The position numbers were made by a program, and so were the translations under genes. 64,000 nucleotides of DNA from Luteolibacter sp. SL250 (GTDB lineage: Bacteria > Verrucomicrobiota > Verrucomicrobiia > Verrucomicrobiales > Akkermansiaceae): contig NZ_CP113054.1 in NCBI RefSeq assembly GCF_026625605.1, forward strand, positions 2,046,001 through 2,110,000, read 5' to 3'. Shown piece by piece: positions 40,452 to 48,781 of this stretch. Below the pieces are notes generated by a model. It saw nothing but the letters and a program-made list of their open reading frames with translations. It ran no database searches and was not told the origin of the DNA. How positions within the stretch are numbered: position 1 is the first letter of the stretch; every line of letters begins with the position of its first letter.

Positions 40452-41723
40452 CTAGAAGACCTCGTTGTCGGCGCGGTTCATGCGTGCGTTCTCGAAGGTG
40501 TCGTAGGAGATGAGCCCTTGCTGGAGCAGGCGCTTGAGGTTGTTGTCCCACTGCACGTTTCCGGCGCGGTGGATGACGTCCTCCAGGGAGCGCGCGCCGC
40601 CGTCGTAGTTGGCGATGGCACTGGAGATGGCGTCCTCGCTGTTGTGGAGGAATTCATAGGTCAGCACCCGGCGGTTGACTCCGTTGAGCAGTCCCTGGGA
40701 GTGGATGAAGATGAGGATTTCGGAAAGCCGGCTCAGCACCGCGGTGTGGCTTTCGTTCGGATAGAGTTCCAGAATCCGGCCGAGCGTTTTCACCGCACCC
40801 GTAGTATGCAGCGTGGAGAGGACGAGGTGGCCGGTCTGCGCGGCCTCCATGCACGTCTCCATGGCCTCACGGTCGCGGATCTCCCCGAGCAGGATGATGT
40901 GCGGTGCCTTCCGCAGCACGTCCTTCAAGCCCTGGCGGTAGGAGTGGACGTCGCGCCCCACCTCCTGCTGCGTGACGATGCTGGGCGAGGGCGTGCGGTG
41001 GCCGGGATAGACCGGGTCCGGCATGTCGTCCGGATACTGGTACTCGATGGGGTCCTCGACGGTGACGATGTGCTTCGGGTGGTGCCTGCGCACCCAGTCG
41101 ATGAGGGACGCCAGGGTGGTGGATTTTCCGGAACCCGTCGGGCCGGTGACCAGGCAGAGTCCCGCCCGCTTCAGCGACGCGTGGCGGAGGGTGGCGATGG
41201 TGTCCGGATCGATGCCGAGTTGCTCCAGCTCCGGGATGAAATCATTCAGGATCCGGCAGGTGACACCCAGGCCAGAGGAGCTGAGGTGCGCCTGGATCCG
41301 GAGGCGTCCGGAACGCTCGCCCGCCTCTCCCATCGGGATGCCATCGCAGGAGAAGTCCGCGACCTTTGTGGACGTGAAATCATGCATCGCCTGGGCGATC
41401 TGCTCCTCCACGTGGGAGCCCGCGTCCGCGACGCCGAAGCCGTGCCCGGCGTTCTCCCGGTTGCGGATGAGTTCCTTGAGGATCTCATCCATGTGGGTGG
41501 CGGAGAGGATGCCCAGGAAGTCGAGCATCTCCATGCCCTTGTTCGTATGGATGTAGACCGGCCGCCCGGAGCGCATCTGGATGTCTGAGACACGCAGCTC
41601 CCTGCACACCCGGAAGATGATCCCGAGGAGCTGGCGGCCGTTCATGCCCGGCTGGAAACGCGCCGCCTGAATGGCGGGGGTTCCCTCCGGATAAGGAGGC
41701 CGTGGTGGGGAGGCGGATGACAT
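40452..41723 (-). CDS. PilT-like type IV pilus ATPase
   Basis: The 423-residue protein belongs to the PilT/GspE ATPase superfamily: a PAS-like N-terminal region (VSDIQMRSGRPVYIHTNKGME), Walker A GPTGSGKST (194-202), Asp-box VTVEDPIEYQY, Walker B HIILLGEIRD (275-284) and His-box GHLVLSTLHT. It lacks the zinc-binding tetracysteine of assembly ATPases, which fits a retraction or PilT-like role, although the PilT C-terminal AIRNLIRE signature is not seen. In pilus systems PilT depolymerises the fibre. It is the first clear pilus gene after the ABC genes. Confidence 0.92.
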   Translation of the reverse strand: MSSASPPRPPYPEGTPAIQAARFQPGMNGRQLLGIIFRVCRELRVSDIQMRSGRPVYIHTNKGMEMLDFLGILSATHMDEILKELIRNRENAGHGFGVADAGSHVEEQIAQAMHDFTSTKVADFSCDGIPMGEAGERSGRLRIQAHLSSSGLGVTCRILNDFIPELEQLGIDPDTIATLRHASLKRAGLCLVTGPTGSGKSTTLASLIDWVRRHHPKHIVTVEDPIEYQYPDDMPDPVYPGHRTPSPSIVTQQEVGRDVHSYRQGLKDVLRKAPHIILLGEIRDREAMETCMEAAQTGHLVLSTLHTTGAVKTLGRILELYPNESHTAVLSRLSEILIFIHSQGLLNGVNRRVLTYEFLHNSEDAISSAIANYDGGARSLEDVIHRAGNVQWDNNLKRLLQQGLISYDTFENARMNRADNEVF

Positions 41724-41727
41724 CAGT

Positions 41728-42654
41728 TCAGTTGGCGGAGGGAGGAGTTGGTGCGGACGGAGCGACCGGTTGTTCCTGCTGCTCCAGCCGGGTGATCGTC
41801 TGTTCGGAGGCGTTGCGGACCTTCAGGGTGAAGGAGAGGCGGTCCTGCGCCTCCATCCTGCGCATCGGGGAAAGCAGATCCCATTGGCCTGCGGCGGCCC
41901 ATTGGCCGGAGATCAGGCGATGGCGTTCGATGCACTGGTCCATGAGGTGGAGATACTCCCGCATCACGGAGGTGCTGTAGCGGGCGTTGCCCGCCGTCCT
42001 GTCGTTGAACATCAGCTCCAGAAGGTTCCCCGCCGCGGCGGCCGCGGTCAGGGCCGGACGCGGGTCGTCGGTCCTCGCCAGACAGTAGCGGATGGTCTTG
42101 TCCGCCAGGCCCGCTGCCTGCGGGGTGAGCTTCGGGCGGGTGCCCAGCTCAGGCTCCGTCAGGAAAAAATGGTAGGTATTGTAGTTCGCGTAGTGCGCTG
42201 GATCCAGCTTGTAGGCGAAGCGCAGCTTGTCCTCGATCTCGCGCCGGGTGTTGAAGGTCTGGGCGCGGCTGGCCGGCTTCGGATTCGTCCGTGCCTCGGA
42301 TGCTTCCGCCAGTTCGTCGAGGAGCGAGGTCATTCCGCCACGCAGTCCGGTGGCCGGGATGGGTGGAGTGATGTCATGCCCGCAGTCCGCGGTGTGCACG
42401 TGCGGGGTTCCGTGGTCATCGGATCCATGGGTGGCCTGTTCCACGCCACTGTGCCAGTAGGTGTCGATGGTGCCCTGCATCGCCATGGCGAGCACCTCGC
42501 CATACGGGCTGGAGTTGATGCCGAACGGGTTGACCGGGGCCTTCAGTTCCTTGTCCGCCGTGAGCGACTTCGCCATCGACGTGCACATGGAGCCGCCTGC
42601 CGCGATCAGGCAGAGGCTCAGGATGTAAGAGGTGATGGAGCCGGGCGGTTGCAA
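41728..42654 (-). CDS. Unknown membrane-anchored protein with His-rich segment
   Basis: The protein has an N-terminal hydrophobic segment (about 6-28), then a polar region that includes a histidine-rich stretch (about 74-98: ATHGSDDHGTPHVHTADCGHD) and a helical C-terminal half. No family is recognised. The start is not an ATG: the frame runs open through the upstream ABC permease gene, and the first plausible initiation is TTG at 42654, six nt after the permease stop, with no ribosome site; the first ATG is at 42588, inside the hydrophobic segment. The His/Asp/Cys cluster could bind a metal ion. It lies between the ABC transporter genes and pilT, with a 4-nt gap to pilT. Confidence 0.7.
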   Translation of the reverse strand: MQPPGSITSYILSLCLIAAGGSMCTSMAKSLTADKELKAPVNPFGINSSPYGEVLAMAMQGTIDTYWHSGVEQATHGSDDHGTPHVHTADCGHDITPPIPATGLRGGMTSLLDELAEASEARTNPKPASRAQTFNTRREIEDKLRFAYKLDPAHYANYNTYHFFLTEPELGTRPKLTPQAAGLADKTIRYCLARTDDPRPALTAAAAAGNLLELMFNDRTAGNARYSTSVMREYLHLMDQCIERHRLISGQWAAAGQWDLLSPMRRMEAQDRLSFTLKVRNASEQTITRLEQQEQPVAPSAPTPPSAN

Positions 42655-42659
42655 GGGGA

Positions 42660-43427
42660 TCAGGAGGAAAGCTTCGTGCGGAAGGCGAGACGGGAGATGC
42701 CGGACCAAAGGGCGAGGATGCCGAGGAAATAGACGGTCATCTTCCAGAAGGCCGTGGTTGGAAGTGCGCCGGACTTGAAGTAGAGGCGCTGTGTCAGGTC
42801 CGCGAAGTGGTAGTGCGGGGAGAACAGCCAGATGCCCTGGAGGATCGGGTTCTGTTCCAGCTTCAGCAGGTTGTCCAGATAGCCGACGCCGTAGAGTCCA
42901 TACAGCGTGAGGGCGAGGGTGGTGACATAGCCGGCCACGCTGCCGAAGCGTGACGCCAGCGCCGCGGCGAGGCAGAGCAGGGGGGCGGTCACCAGCAGGA
43001 ACAGCACCAGATACTGGGTGTTGAGCGTCCACCACATGGTGCGTTCCGCAGGGTCGGAGGGGGAGGCTGCGAACTGGGTGATGGCGGCGGTTGCCAAGGC
43101 CATCGGCAGGATGAAGATGAATACCGCGAGCCAGATCTCCGACAACTGGCGGGTGGCGCCGAGGCCCGTGGTCAGGAAGTATTCGCCGGTGCCGGAGGTG
43201 GCGTTGGTTTCTCCCTGCTTCGCGGCGGTGAAGTAACCCCACAGCATGGTGACGATCCACAGGGTGCTCCACGCCGCCTGGATGCGCGCCGGTTGGATGA
43301 GCACCGGCTTTTCCGACGCGCTCGATATCCATGGCAGGACGAAGGGGATGACCAGCACGCACAACGCGCAGATCACCCACGCCTTGCGCAGGAGGATCGT
43401 CGTGAGGGTGAGGCGGAAAAGTCTCAT
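42660..43427 (-). CDS. ABC transporter permease
   Basis: The 255-residue protein has about six membrane segments (for example WVICALCVLVIPFVLPWI, WLAVFIFILPMALATAAI, YLVLFLLVTAPLLCLAAALA and FLGILALWSGISRLAF) and no ATPase motif, as expected for an ABC-2-type or gliding-type permease. The N-terminal amphipathic start MRLFRLTLTTILLRKAW is typical. It follows the ATP-binding gene by 4 nt and almost certainly forms one transporter with it. Substrate unknown; its place at the head of the pilus-like operon suggests a link with that machine. Confidence 0.82.
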   Translation of the reverse strand: MRLFRLTLTTILLRKAWVICALCVLVIPFVLPWISSASEKPVLIQPARIQAAWSTLWIVTMLWGYFTAAKQGETNATSGTGEYFLTTGLGATRQLSEIWLAVFIFILPMALATAAITQFAASPSDPAERTMWWTLNTQYLVLFLLVTAPLLCLAAALASRFGSVAGYVTTLALTLYGLYGVGYLDNLLKLEQNPILQGIWLFSPHYHFADLTQRLYFKSGALPTTAFWKMTVYFLGILALWSGISRLAFRTKLSS

Positions 43428-43431
43428 CGTA

Positions 43432-44094
43432 TCAGTGAAGGAGGTTCTTCAGTTCGCTCCAGGTCTGGTCCGCTCCGGTCAGGTGGCGGATGGTGGACCT
43501 GTCGATGAGCAGGGCGCTGGAAAGGGTCATGGAATCGTAGTCCGGGTGGCAGCTCACCAGGCGCAGCACGTTGTCCGAAGAGGCGCGCCAGATTTCCTCG
43601 AACGCCTGGCGGGCGAAGGCGTCCAAGCCGCTGAACGGCTCGTCCAGCAACAGGATGTTGCCCGTGTCCGGGTGGATGGAAAATTCCGCCATGATCAGGT
43701 TGATCTTCCGGCGGTTGCCGGTCGAGAGGCGGCCGTAGGGACGTTTCAGGTTCAGCTCGATGCGTTCCGCCAGGGCCAAGGCTTCCTTGAGCCGGTTCTT
43801 CGGGACCAGTGACCGCAGGATCATCCCTGCTGTCATGTCCTGGTCGAACCGCAGGTCCTCCGGCAGGTACTGCAGCGCTCCGTCCGTCTTCAGACTGCCC
43901 TCCACGGGGCGCAGCGTGCGGGCGATGGTCCGCAGCAGCGTGGTTTTCCCGCGGCCGTTCCGCGCCAGGATGAAATGGGTGCCTCCGCCGAGTTCGATGG
44001 ATTTCTCCAGACCGGCGATGGGGGAGCCATACCCGATCTTCAATCCTGAATCGAGATGGAGGCTGGGTCGGGATGCTGGGGGCGCGGAACTCAC
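43432..44094 (-). CDS. ABC transporter ATP-binding protein
   Basis: The 220-residue product starts at GTG 44094. It has a Walker A (ARNGRGKTT, with Ala at the usual first Gly), a YLPED-type Q-loop substitute, the signature LSTGNRRK, Walker B NILLLDEPFSGLD and the H-loop VSCHPD. This pattern matches ABC-2-type exporters such as gliding or multidrug systems. It pairs with the permease encoded next. A good promoter and an inverted repeat lie just upstream, and the predicted 5' leader is only about 10 nt, so translation may be near-leaderless. First gene of the ~17-kb cluster. Confidence 0.9.
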   Translation of the reverse strand: MSSAPPASRPSLHLDSGLKIGYGSPIAGLEKSIELGGGTHFILARNGRGKTTLLRTIARTLRPVEGSLKTDGALQYLPEDLRFDQDMTAGMILRSLVPKNRLKEALALAERIELNLKRPYGRLSTGNRRKINLIMAEFSIHPDTGNILLLDEPFSGLDAFARQAFEEIWRASSDNVLRLVSCHPDYDSMTLSSALLIDRSTIRHLTGADQTWSELKNLLH

Positions 44095-44110
44095 CGATTT
44101 GTTGAACGGG

Positions 44111-44138
44111 GAAATTATGTAACCTTATTGAAAGGTCA
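44111..44138 (-). promoter_or_regulatory. Sigma-70-type promoter for the ABC/pilus operon
   Basis: On the minus strand TTGACC (-35, 44133-44138) is followed after 16 nt by TAATTT (-10, 44111-44116). Transcription would begin about 10 nt before the GTG start of the ATPase gene. A perfect 8-bp inverted repeat lies just upstream of the -35. Confidence 0.5.
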
Positions 44139-44149
44139 AGTTATATTGA

Positions 44150-44167
44150 AATTCAGGATTTCCTGAA
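44150..44167. promoter_or_regulatory. Perfect 8-bp inverted repeat next to the ABC operon promoter
   Basis: ATTCAGGA and TCCTGAAT are exact complements around TT. The centre is about 23 nt upstream of the -35 box, a good position for an activator site controlling the ABC/pilus operon. Confidence 0.45.
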
Positions 44168-44561
44168 TATCAGAGAATACGTTTCTGTTGCGCACGTTGT
44201 TTTCCTCCGGTTGGGATGTCTCCTGTTGTCAGAATCATCCTGCGGATGATCCGGAAAGATGCGGAACTGGCTGATTTATCTAACAGTTGGATATGGTTCG
44301 TCCGCGGATTCGGGCGAAGTGGATGCGGTGGATCGTTCTTTATCCGATGGTGCCCGGAGGATGTGTATGTCTGAATATTGCGGAATATTTTTTTGTAAAC
44401 TGGCGGCAAGGATCTCCGGCTGGAAGTGCTTTGGGGGTCTCCTGATGTTTGAAATGGAGGCTCTCCGCCGTCTCATTTCGCCGCCGGAAAGGAGATCGAT
44501 GGAAATGGCCCGTTTTTCTGCGTGACGGGAGGGGGGGGATTGGTAGAACCACCGCACCGAA

Positions 44562-45557
44562 ATGGCGGGCAAGCTAACTTACCAACAGGCCGGGGTGGAC
44601 ACGCGCAAAGCGGCCGCTCTCGTGGGAGACATCGGGGCGCACGTGCGCCGGACCCAGCAATCGCGCAAGCTGTGGGGAGCCTTCGGGTTGTTCGCCGCGT
44701 GCTACGACCTCAGTTCCTACAAGGAACCGGTGATCGTGACCGGTTGCGACGGCGTCGGCACCAAGCTGGAGCTGCTGCTGGAGCATGGCTTGCTGGAGAC
44801 GGCGGGCAAGGATCTGGTCGCCATGAGCGTGAATGACATCCTCACCACCGGTGGGGACGCGCTCCTGTTCCTGGACTACATTGGCATCGCCGCGCTGGAT
44901 GAGGAAAAGATCACCAGCCTGATCAAGGGCATGGCCGACTACCTGGAGGCCTGCGACTGCATCCTGGCCGGCGGTGAGACCGCGGAGATGCCCGGCATCG
45001 TCCCGACGGACGTCATCGAGCTGGCGGGCTTCTGCATCGGCTGCGCCGAAAAGGGCGACCTCATCGACCCGACCACCGTCGCCGTCGGTGACGTGCTGGT
45101 GGGCTACGCGTCCGACAGCATCCACGCCAACGGTTGGTCGCTCGTCCGCCGCGTGCTGAAGGAGCACCCGGGGGAAATTTCCGAAGAGGAACTGGCCGCC
45201 TGGCTGAAGCCGACGCGCCTCTACCACGACGTGACCCGCGACCTGAAGGCGAAGGGCGTGAAGCCGAAGGCCATGTCCCACATCACCGGTGGCGGCCTTC
45301 CTGAGAATCTCGAGCGTCTCTTCCGCGGCATGGGCGCCGACCTGGAGATCCCGAAATGGGACCTCCCGGGCATCGACAACCTGCTCGCCCACGTGGATGC
45401 GGAGGACCGTTTCCACACCTTCAACATGGGCATCGGCTGGGTCGCCATCGTCGATGAAAAAGACGTGGAAGCCAGTTTGACGGCGGGCAATGGCGGCGTG
45501 ATACTCGGGCGCATGGTTCCGCAGGAGGGTGTCCGAGTGCGGGTCTCCGGAGAGTGA
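44562..45557 (+). CDS. purM: Phosphoribosylformylglycinamidine cyclo-ligase
   Basis: The 331-residue protein closes the imidazole ring in de novo purine synthesis: FGAM plus ATP gives AIR. Family motifs are visible: VTGCDGVGTKLEL near 56-68, GGETAEMPGIV, GDVLVGYASDSIHANGWSLVRRVL and HITGGGLPENLERLF. The length matches the usual ~340 residues. It is the first of two purine genes on the plus strand and is followed 22 nt later by the PurF-type gene, so the two likely form an operon. The start is ATG with no visible Shine-Dalgarno sequence. Confidence 0.96.
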   Translation: MAGKLTYQQAGVDTRKAAALVGDIGAHVRRTQQSRKLWGAFGLFAACYDLSSYKEPVIVTGCDGVGTKLELLLEHGLLETAGKDLVAMSVNDILTTGGDALLFLDYIGIAALDEEKITSLIKGMADYLEACDCILAGGETAEMPGIVPTDVIELAGFCIGCAEKGDLIDPTTVAVGDVLVGYASDSIHANGWSLVRRVLKEHPGEISEEELAAWLKPTRLYHDVTRDLKAKGVKPKAMSHITGGGLPENLERLFRGMGADLEIPKWDLPGIDNLLAHVDAEDRFHTFNMGIGWVAIVDEKDVEASLTAGNGGVILGRMVPQEGVRVRVSGE

Positions 45558-45579
45558 TGATGCTTCGAATCCATCAACG

Positions 45580-47508
45580 ATGAGCGATTTCCTGAAACAC
45601 GAATGCGGGATCGCTGCGGTGCGGCTCCGCAAACCTCTGGCGTATTACTACGACCGTTACGGCACCTCCCTGTGGGGTCTGAACAAGCTGTTCCTCCTGA
45701 TGGAGAAGCAGCACAACCGCGGGCAGGACGGCACCGGCATCGGCTGCGTGAAGCTGAACATGCCCATCGGCCAGCCGTACGTGTTCCGCCGCCGGGGCAT
45801 CGAGCAGGACGCGCTCGCCCAGATCTTCCGCAAGGAGATCAAGAACTTCGGCAAGATGGCGCGCAAGGGTCAGCTCGACCCGAAGAAGCCGGACAGTGTG
45901 AAGCGCAACTTCGACTTCGGCGGTGAGATCCTGGTGGGCCACCTCCGCTACGGCACCTCAGGCGAGTTCGACGAGGGTAGCTGCCATCCCTATCTGCGCC
46001 GCAGCAACTGGCCGACCCGCACCCTCATGGTGATGGGCAACTTCAACATGACCAACGCGGCCGAGCTGAACCAGGTCCTCCTGGAGCGCGGCCAGCACCC
46101 GGTCTTCGGCACGGACACGCAGACCGTTCTGGAAGAGATCGGCTACCATCTGGATGAGCACCACACGGACCTCTACCGCGCGCTACGTGACAAGGGCGTG
46201 CCGGGCAATGAGATGCCGGCCATGATTTCCTCCGCGCTGGACGTGCCACAGCTCGTCTCCGACTCCGCCCGCGAGTGGGACGGCGGCTACGCCATCTGCG
46301 GCGCCATCGGCAACGGCGACATGTTCGTCATGCGCGACCCGCGCGGCATCCGCCCGTGCCACATGCTCATCACGGATGAGGTCATCGCCTTCGCATCGGA
46401 GCGCGTGCCTCTCATGACCGTGTTCGAGGCGGATGTGGATGACGTGAAGGCGGTCGATCCCGGCTCCATCATCACCATCAAGTCGGACGGCACCATCACG
46501 GACCAGCAGTTCGCGGTGCCGCAGAAATACTCCCCCTGTTCCTTCGAGAAGATCTACTTCTCCCGCGGCAATGACCCGCAGATCTACCGCGAGCGGAAGG
46601 CCATGGGCGCCGCGCTGGTAGACCAGGTGGTGAAATCCATCGGCGGTGCTTTCGAGAAGACCGTCTTCTCCTTCATCCCGAACACGGCGGAAACCGCCTA
46701 CCACGGCCTGATGGACGGCCTGCGGCTCTACCGCCGCCAGGAAGTCCGCTCCTCCATCCTGAAAGCTTCGGAAGAGGGAACCCTGACCGCTGATCTCGTC
46801 GATGACCTCATCCTCCGCAACTGGCCGCGTGGCGAGAAAGTCGCGCACAAGGACATCAAGATGCGGACCTTCATCTCCCAGGAGAAAAGCCGCGACCAGC
46901 TCGTCTCCCACGTCTATGACATCACCTACGGCGCGGTGAAGGAAGGCGACAACCTCGTCGCCCTGGACGACTCCATCGTCCGCGGCACCACGCTCAAGAA
47001 ATCCATCCTCAAGATCCTCGCCCGCACCAAGCCGTCGAAGATCGTCATTTGTTCCACCGCCCCGCAGATCCGCTACCCGGACTGCTACGGCATCGACATG
47101 TCGGAGCTGGGCAAGTTCATCGCCTTCTCCGCCGCGGTGGCGCTGCACCGCCGTGCCGGACGCCAGTCCCTGCTGGACCGAGTCTATGACGAGTGCCGGG
47201 AGGAACTGAAGAAGCCCGCCGCCGACCGGCAGAACCGCGTGAAGCAGATCTACGACTCCTTCACGGACGAGGAGATCTCCGCCGAGATCAGCCGGATGGT
47301 CTATCCGGAGAACATCGAGTGGCAGGGCGAGGTCGAGGTCATCTTCCAGAGCATCGAGAACCTCCGTGCCTCCATCAAGGGCGAGTGTGGCGACTGGTAC
47401 TTCACCGGCAACTACCCGACCCCCGGCGGTTACTCCATGGTCAACTCCGCCTACCTGCGCTGGTACGAAGGCGTCGGCGGCCGCAGCTACGACAGCCTGC
47501 CGCTGTGA
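45580..47508 (+). CDS. PurF-type amidophosphoribosyltransferase, long subfamily
   Basis: The start at 45580 (MSDFLKHECGIAAVRL) gives 642 residues with an N-terminal-nucleophile cysteine at position 9, not 2, so no simple removal of Met exposes it. The glutaminase domain (KQHNRGQDGTG, GHLRYGTSG) and the phosphoribosyltransferase PRPP site (NLVALDDSIVRGTTLKKS, Asp463-Asp464) are clear. It is about 150 residues longer than ordinary PurF and resembles the ~630-residue paralogue known in Bacteroidetes. It should catalyse, or derive from, the first step of purine synthesis: PRPP plus glutamine gives phosphoribosylamine. Co-transcribed with purM. The frame could extend to 45529, but the family start is 45580. 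Confidence 0.9.
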   Translation: MSDFLKHECGIAAVRLRKPLAYYYDRYGTSLWGLNKLFLLMEKQHNRGQDGTGIGCVKLNMPIGQPYVFRRRGIEQDALAQIFRKEIKNFGKMARKGQLDPKKPDSVKRNFDFGGEILVGHLRYGTSGEFDEGSCHPYLRRSNWPTRTLMVMGNFNMTNAAELNQVLLERGQHPVFGTDTQTVLEEIGYHLDEHHTDLYRALRDKGVPGNEMPAMISSALDVPQLVSDSAREWDGGYAICGAIGNGDMFVMRDPRGIRPCHMLITDEVIAFASERVPLMTVFEADVDDVKAVDPGSIITIKSDGTITDQQFAVPQKYSPCSFEKIYFSRGNDPQIYRERKAMGAALVDQVVKSIGGAFEKTVFSFIPNTAETAYHGLMDGLRLYRRQEVRSSILKASEEGTLTADLVDDLILRNWPRGEKVAHKDIKMRTFISQEKSRDQLVSHVYDITYGAVKEGDNLVALDDSIVRGTTLKKSILKILARTKPSKIVICSTAPQIRYPDCYGIDMSELGKFIAFSAAVALHRRAGRQSLLDRVYDECREELKKPAADRQNRVKQIYDSFTDEEISAEISRMVYPENIEWQGEVEVIFQSIENLRASIKGECGDWYFTGNYPTPGGYSMVNSAYLRWYEGVGGRSYDSLPL

Positions 47509-47520
47509 GGCGGGATGGAT

Positions 47521-47547
47521 GGACATCGCGGCATGGCCGCGGTGTCC
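47521..47547. terminator. Strong hairpin between convergent PurF-type gene and prfA
   Basis: A 12-bp stem with one G-T wobble (GGACATCGCGGC / GCCGCGGTGTCC) closes a 3-nt ATG loop just after the PurF-type stop. There is no T-tract. It may block convergent transcription from both sides. Confidence 0.55.
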
Positions 47548-47574
47548 GCCTGGGGTTGACTCACGCCGCCGCCC

Positions 47575-48648
47575 TCAGAGCCCCGCTTCCGCGAGGCGGT
47601 CCGCCATTTCCGCCTTCTGCAGCTCGTTGGTGAACTCATTGAGATCCCCGGCGATGATGCCTGTGAGATTGTGCGACGTGTGGCCGATGCGGTGGTCGGT
47701 GATCCGGCTTTGCGGAAAGTTGTAGGTGCGGATCTTCTCCGACCGGTCCCCTGAACCGATGAGCGAGCGGCGGTGGGAGGAATACGCGTCCTGCTGCTCG
47801 CGCAGCTTCTGTTCGTAGAGCTTCGAGCGGAGGATCTGGAGCGCCATCTCCTTGTTCTTGATCTGGGAACGGCCGTCCTCGCACCGGACATAGATGCCGG
47901 TGGGGAGGTGGAACACCTGCACGGCGGACTCCGTCCGGTTCACGTGCTGGCCGCCCGCGCCGCCCGCACGGCAAACCTCGATGCGGAGGTCCTCCTGCTT
48001 CAGTTCCACATCCACCTCCTCCGCCTCCGGCAGGACGGCCACGGTGACGGTGGAGGTGTGGACGCGGCCCTGCGTCTCCGTCGCGGGCACGCGCTGCACG
48101 CGGTGGACGCCGGATTCATATTTCAGATACCGGAATACCTGCTCCCCGGTGATTTTCAGGATCACTTCCTTGAAGCCGCCGACCTCGGACGGGCTGCTTT
48201 CCAGATGCTCGGACTTCCACCCGCGCAGGTCCGCGTAGCGCTGGTACATCCGCATCAGCTCGGCGGCGAAGAGGGAGGCCTCATCACCACCGGCACCGGC
48301 GCGGATCTCGATCAAAGCGTCGCGGTCTTCCGTGGGATCCGCCGGCAGCAGGGCGTATTGGAGTTCCTCCGTGAGCCGCGTGATGAGCTGCTGCTGGGCG
48401 GGGATCTCTTCGGCCGCCATCTCCGCAAAGTCCGGGTCGCCGGACTTCGCCAACTCCTCGTTGTCCGAGAGCTGCCGCCGGGTGTCCTCCAGCTTGTCCC
48501 AGAGGTCGAGCGATGCCTTGAGGTTCCGGTGCTCGCGCAGGATCTCCGTGGCCCGCTTCGGCTGGTCGAACAGGTTCGGATCACCGATGGCTTCCTCCAG
48601 TCCGGCGAAGCGTTGGCGGCGTTTGGAGATGAGCGCGGAGTAGTCCAT
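47575..48648 (-). CDS. prfA: Peptide chain release factor 1
   Basis: From the ATG at 48648 the protein has 357 residues. It ends translation at UAA and UAG. The GGQ peptidyl-hydrolase loop falls at 232-234 (GGAGGQHVNRTES) and the stop-codon tripeptide PAT at 188-190, almost the same positions as in E. coli RF1, which supports this start over the in-frame ATG at 48675 (nine residues longer). PAT rather than SPF marks RF1 and not RF2. It stands alone on the minus strand, without the hemK/prmC gene that often follows in other bacteria. Confidence 0.96.
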   Translation of the reverse strand: MDYSALISKRRQRFAGLEEAIGDPNLFDQPKRATEILREHRNLKASLDLWDKLEDTRRQLSDNEELAKSGDPDFAEMAAEEIPAQQQLITRLTEELQYALLPADPTEDRDALIEIRAGAGGDEASLFAAELMRMYQRYADLRGWKSEHLESSPSEVGGFKEVILKITGEQVFRYLKYESGVHRVQRVPATETQGRVHTSTVTVAVLPEAEEVDVELKQEDLRIEVCRAGGAGGQHVNRTESAVQVFHLPTGIYVRCEDGRSQIKNKEMALQILRSKLYEQKLREQQDAYSSHRRSLIGSGDRSEKIRTYNFPQSRITDHRIGHTSHNLTGIIAGDLNEFTNELQKAEMADRLAEAGL

Positions 48649-48728
48649 GGAAGCGGGCGGTTTGATAAGGGACATTCTCGCGCGGGTGGAGAAAAAAACG
48701 AGTTTTCCGGTGATCCTCCACCAGCGGG

Positions 48729-48781
48729 ATGGTTCTGGACTGCCGGGGGATTCCCTGACGTCCTTGGCGGTGCAGAACCAT
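48729..48781 (+). promoter_or_regulatory. Leader stem that pairs with the HD hydrolase start codon
   Basis: ATGGTTCTG (48729-48737) pairs exactly with CAGAACCAT (48773-48781), whose last two bases are the A and U of the start codon at 48780. The 35-nt loop contains GGGGGATTCCC. If transcription starts upstream, translation would depend on opening this stem. No SD sequence is visible next to the ATG. Confidence 0.4.

Larger units (their letters stand above)
44095..44561. other. 467-nt intergenic region between the ABC operon and purM
   Basis: This gap separates divergent genes and contains no supported coding sequence; one weak 88-codon frame (44259-44525) shows no family features. The left part is AT-rich, with the ABC promoter and a dyad. 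An AT-rich hairpin AATATT-GCGG-AATATT (44374-44389) runs into seven Ts and could stop rightward readthrough. The right end has an eight-G run (44531-44538) 24 nt upstream of purM. No ribosome site is obvious for purM. Confidence 0.55.

Noticed and set aside
44259-44525. 88-codon frame in the gap before purM
   Set aside because: No signal peptide, family motif or ribosome site; AT-rich hairpins run through it.
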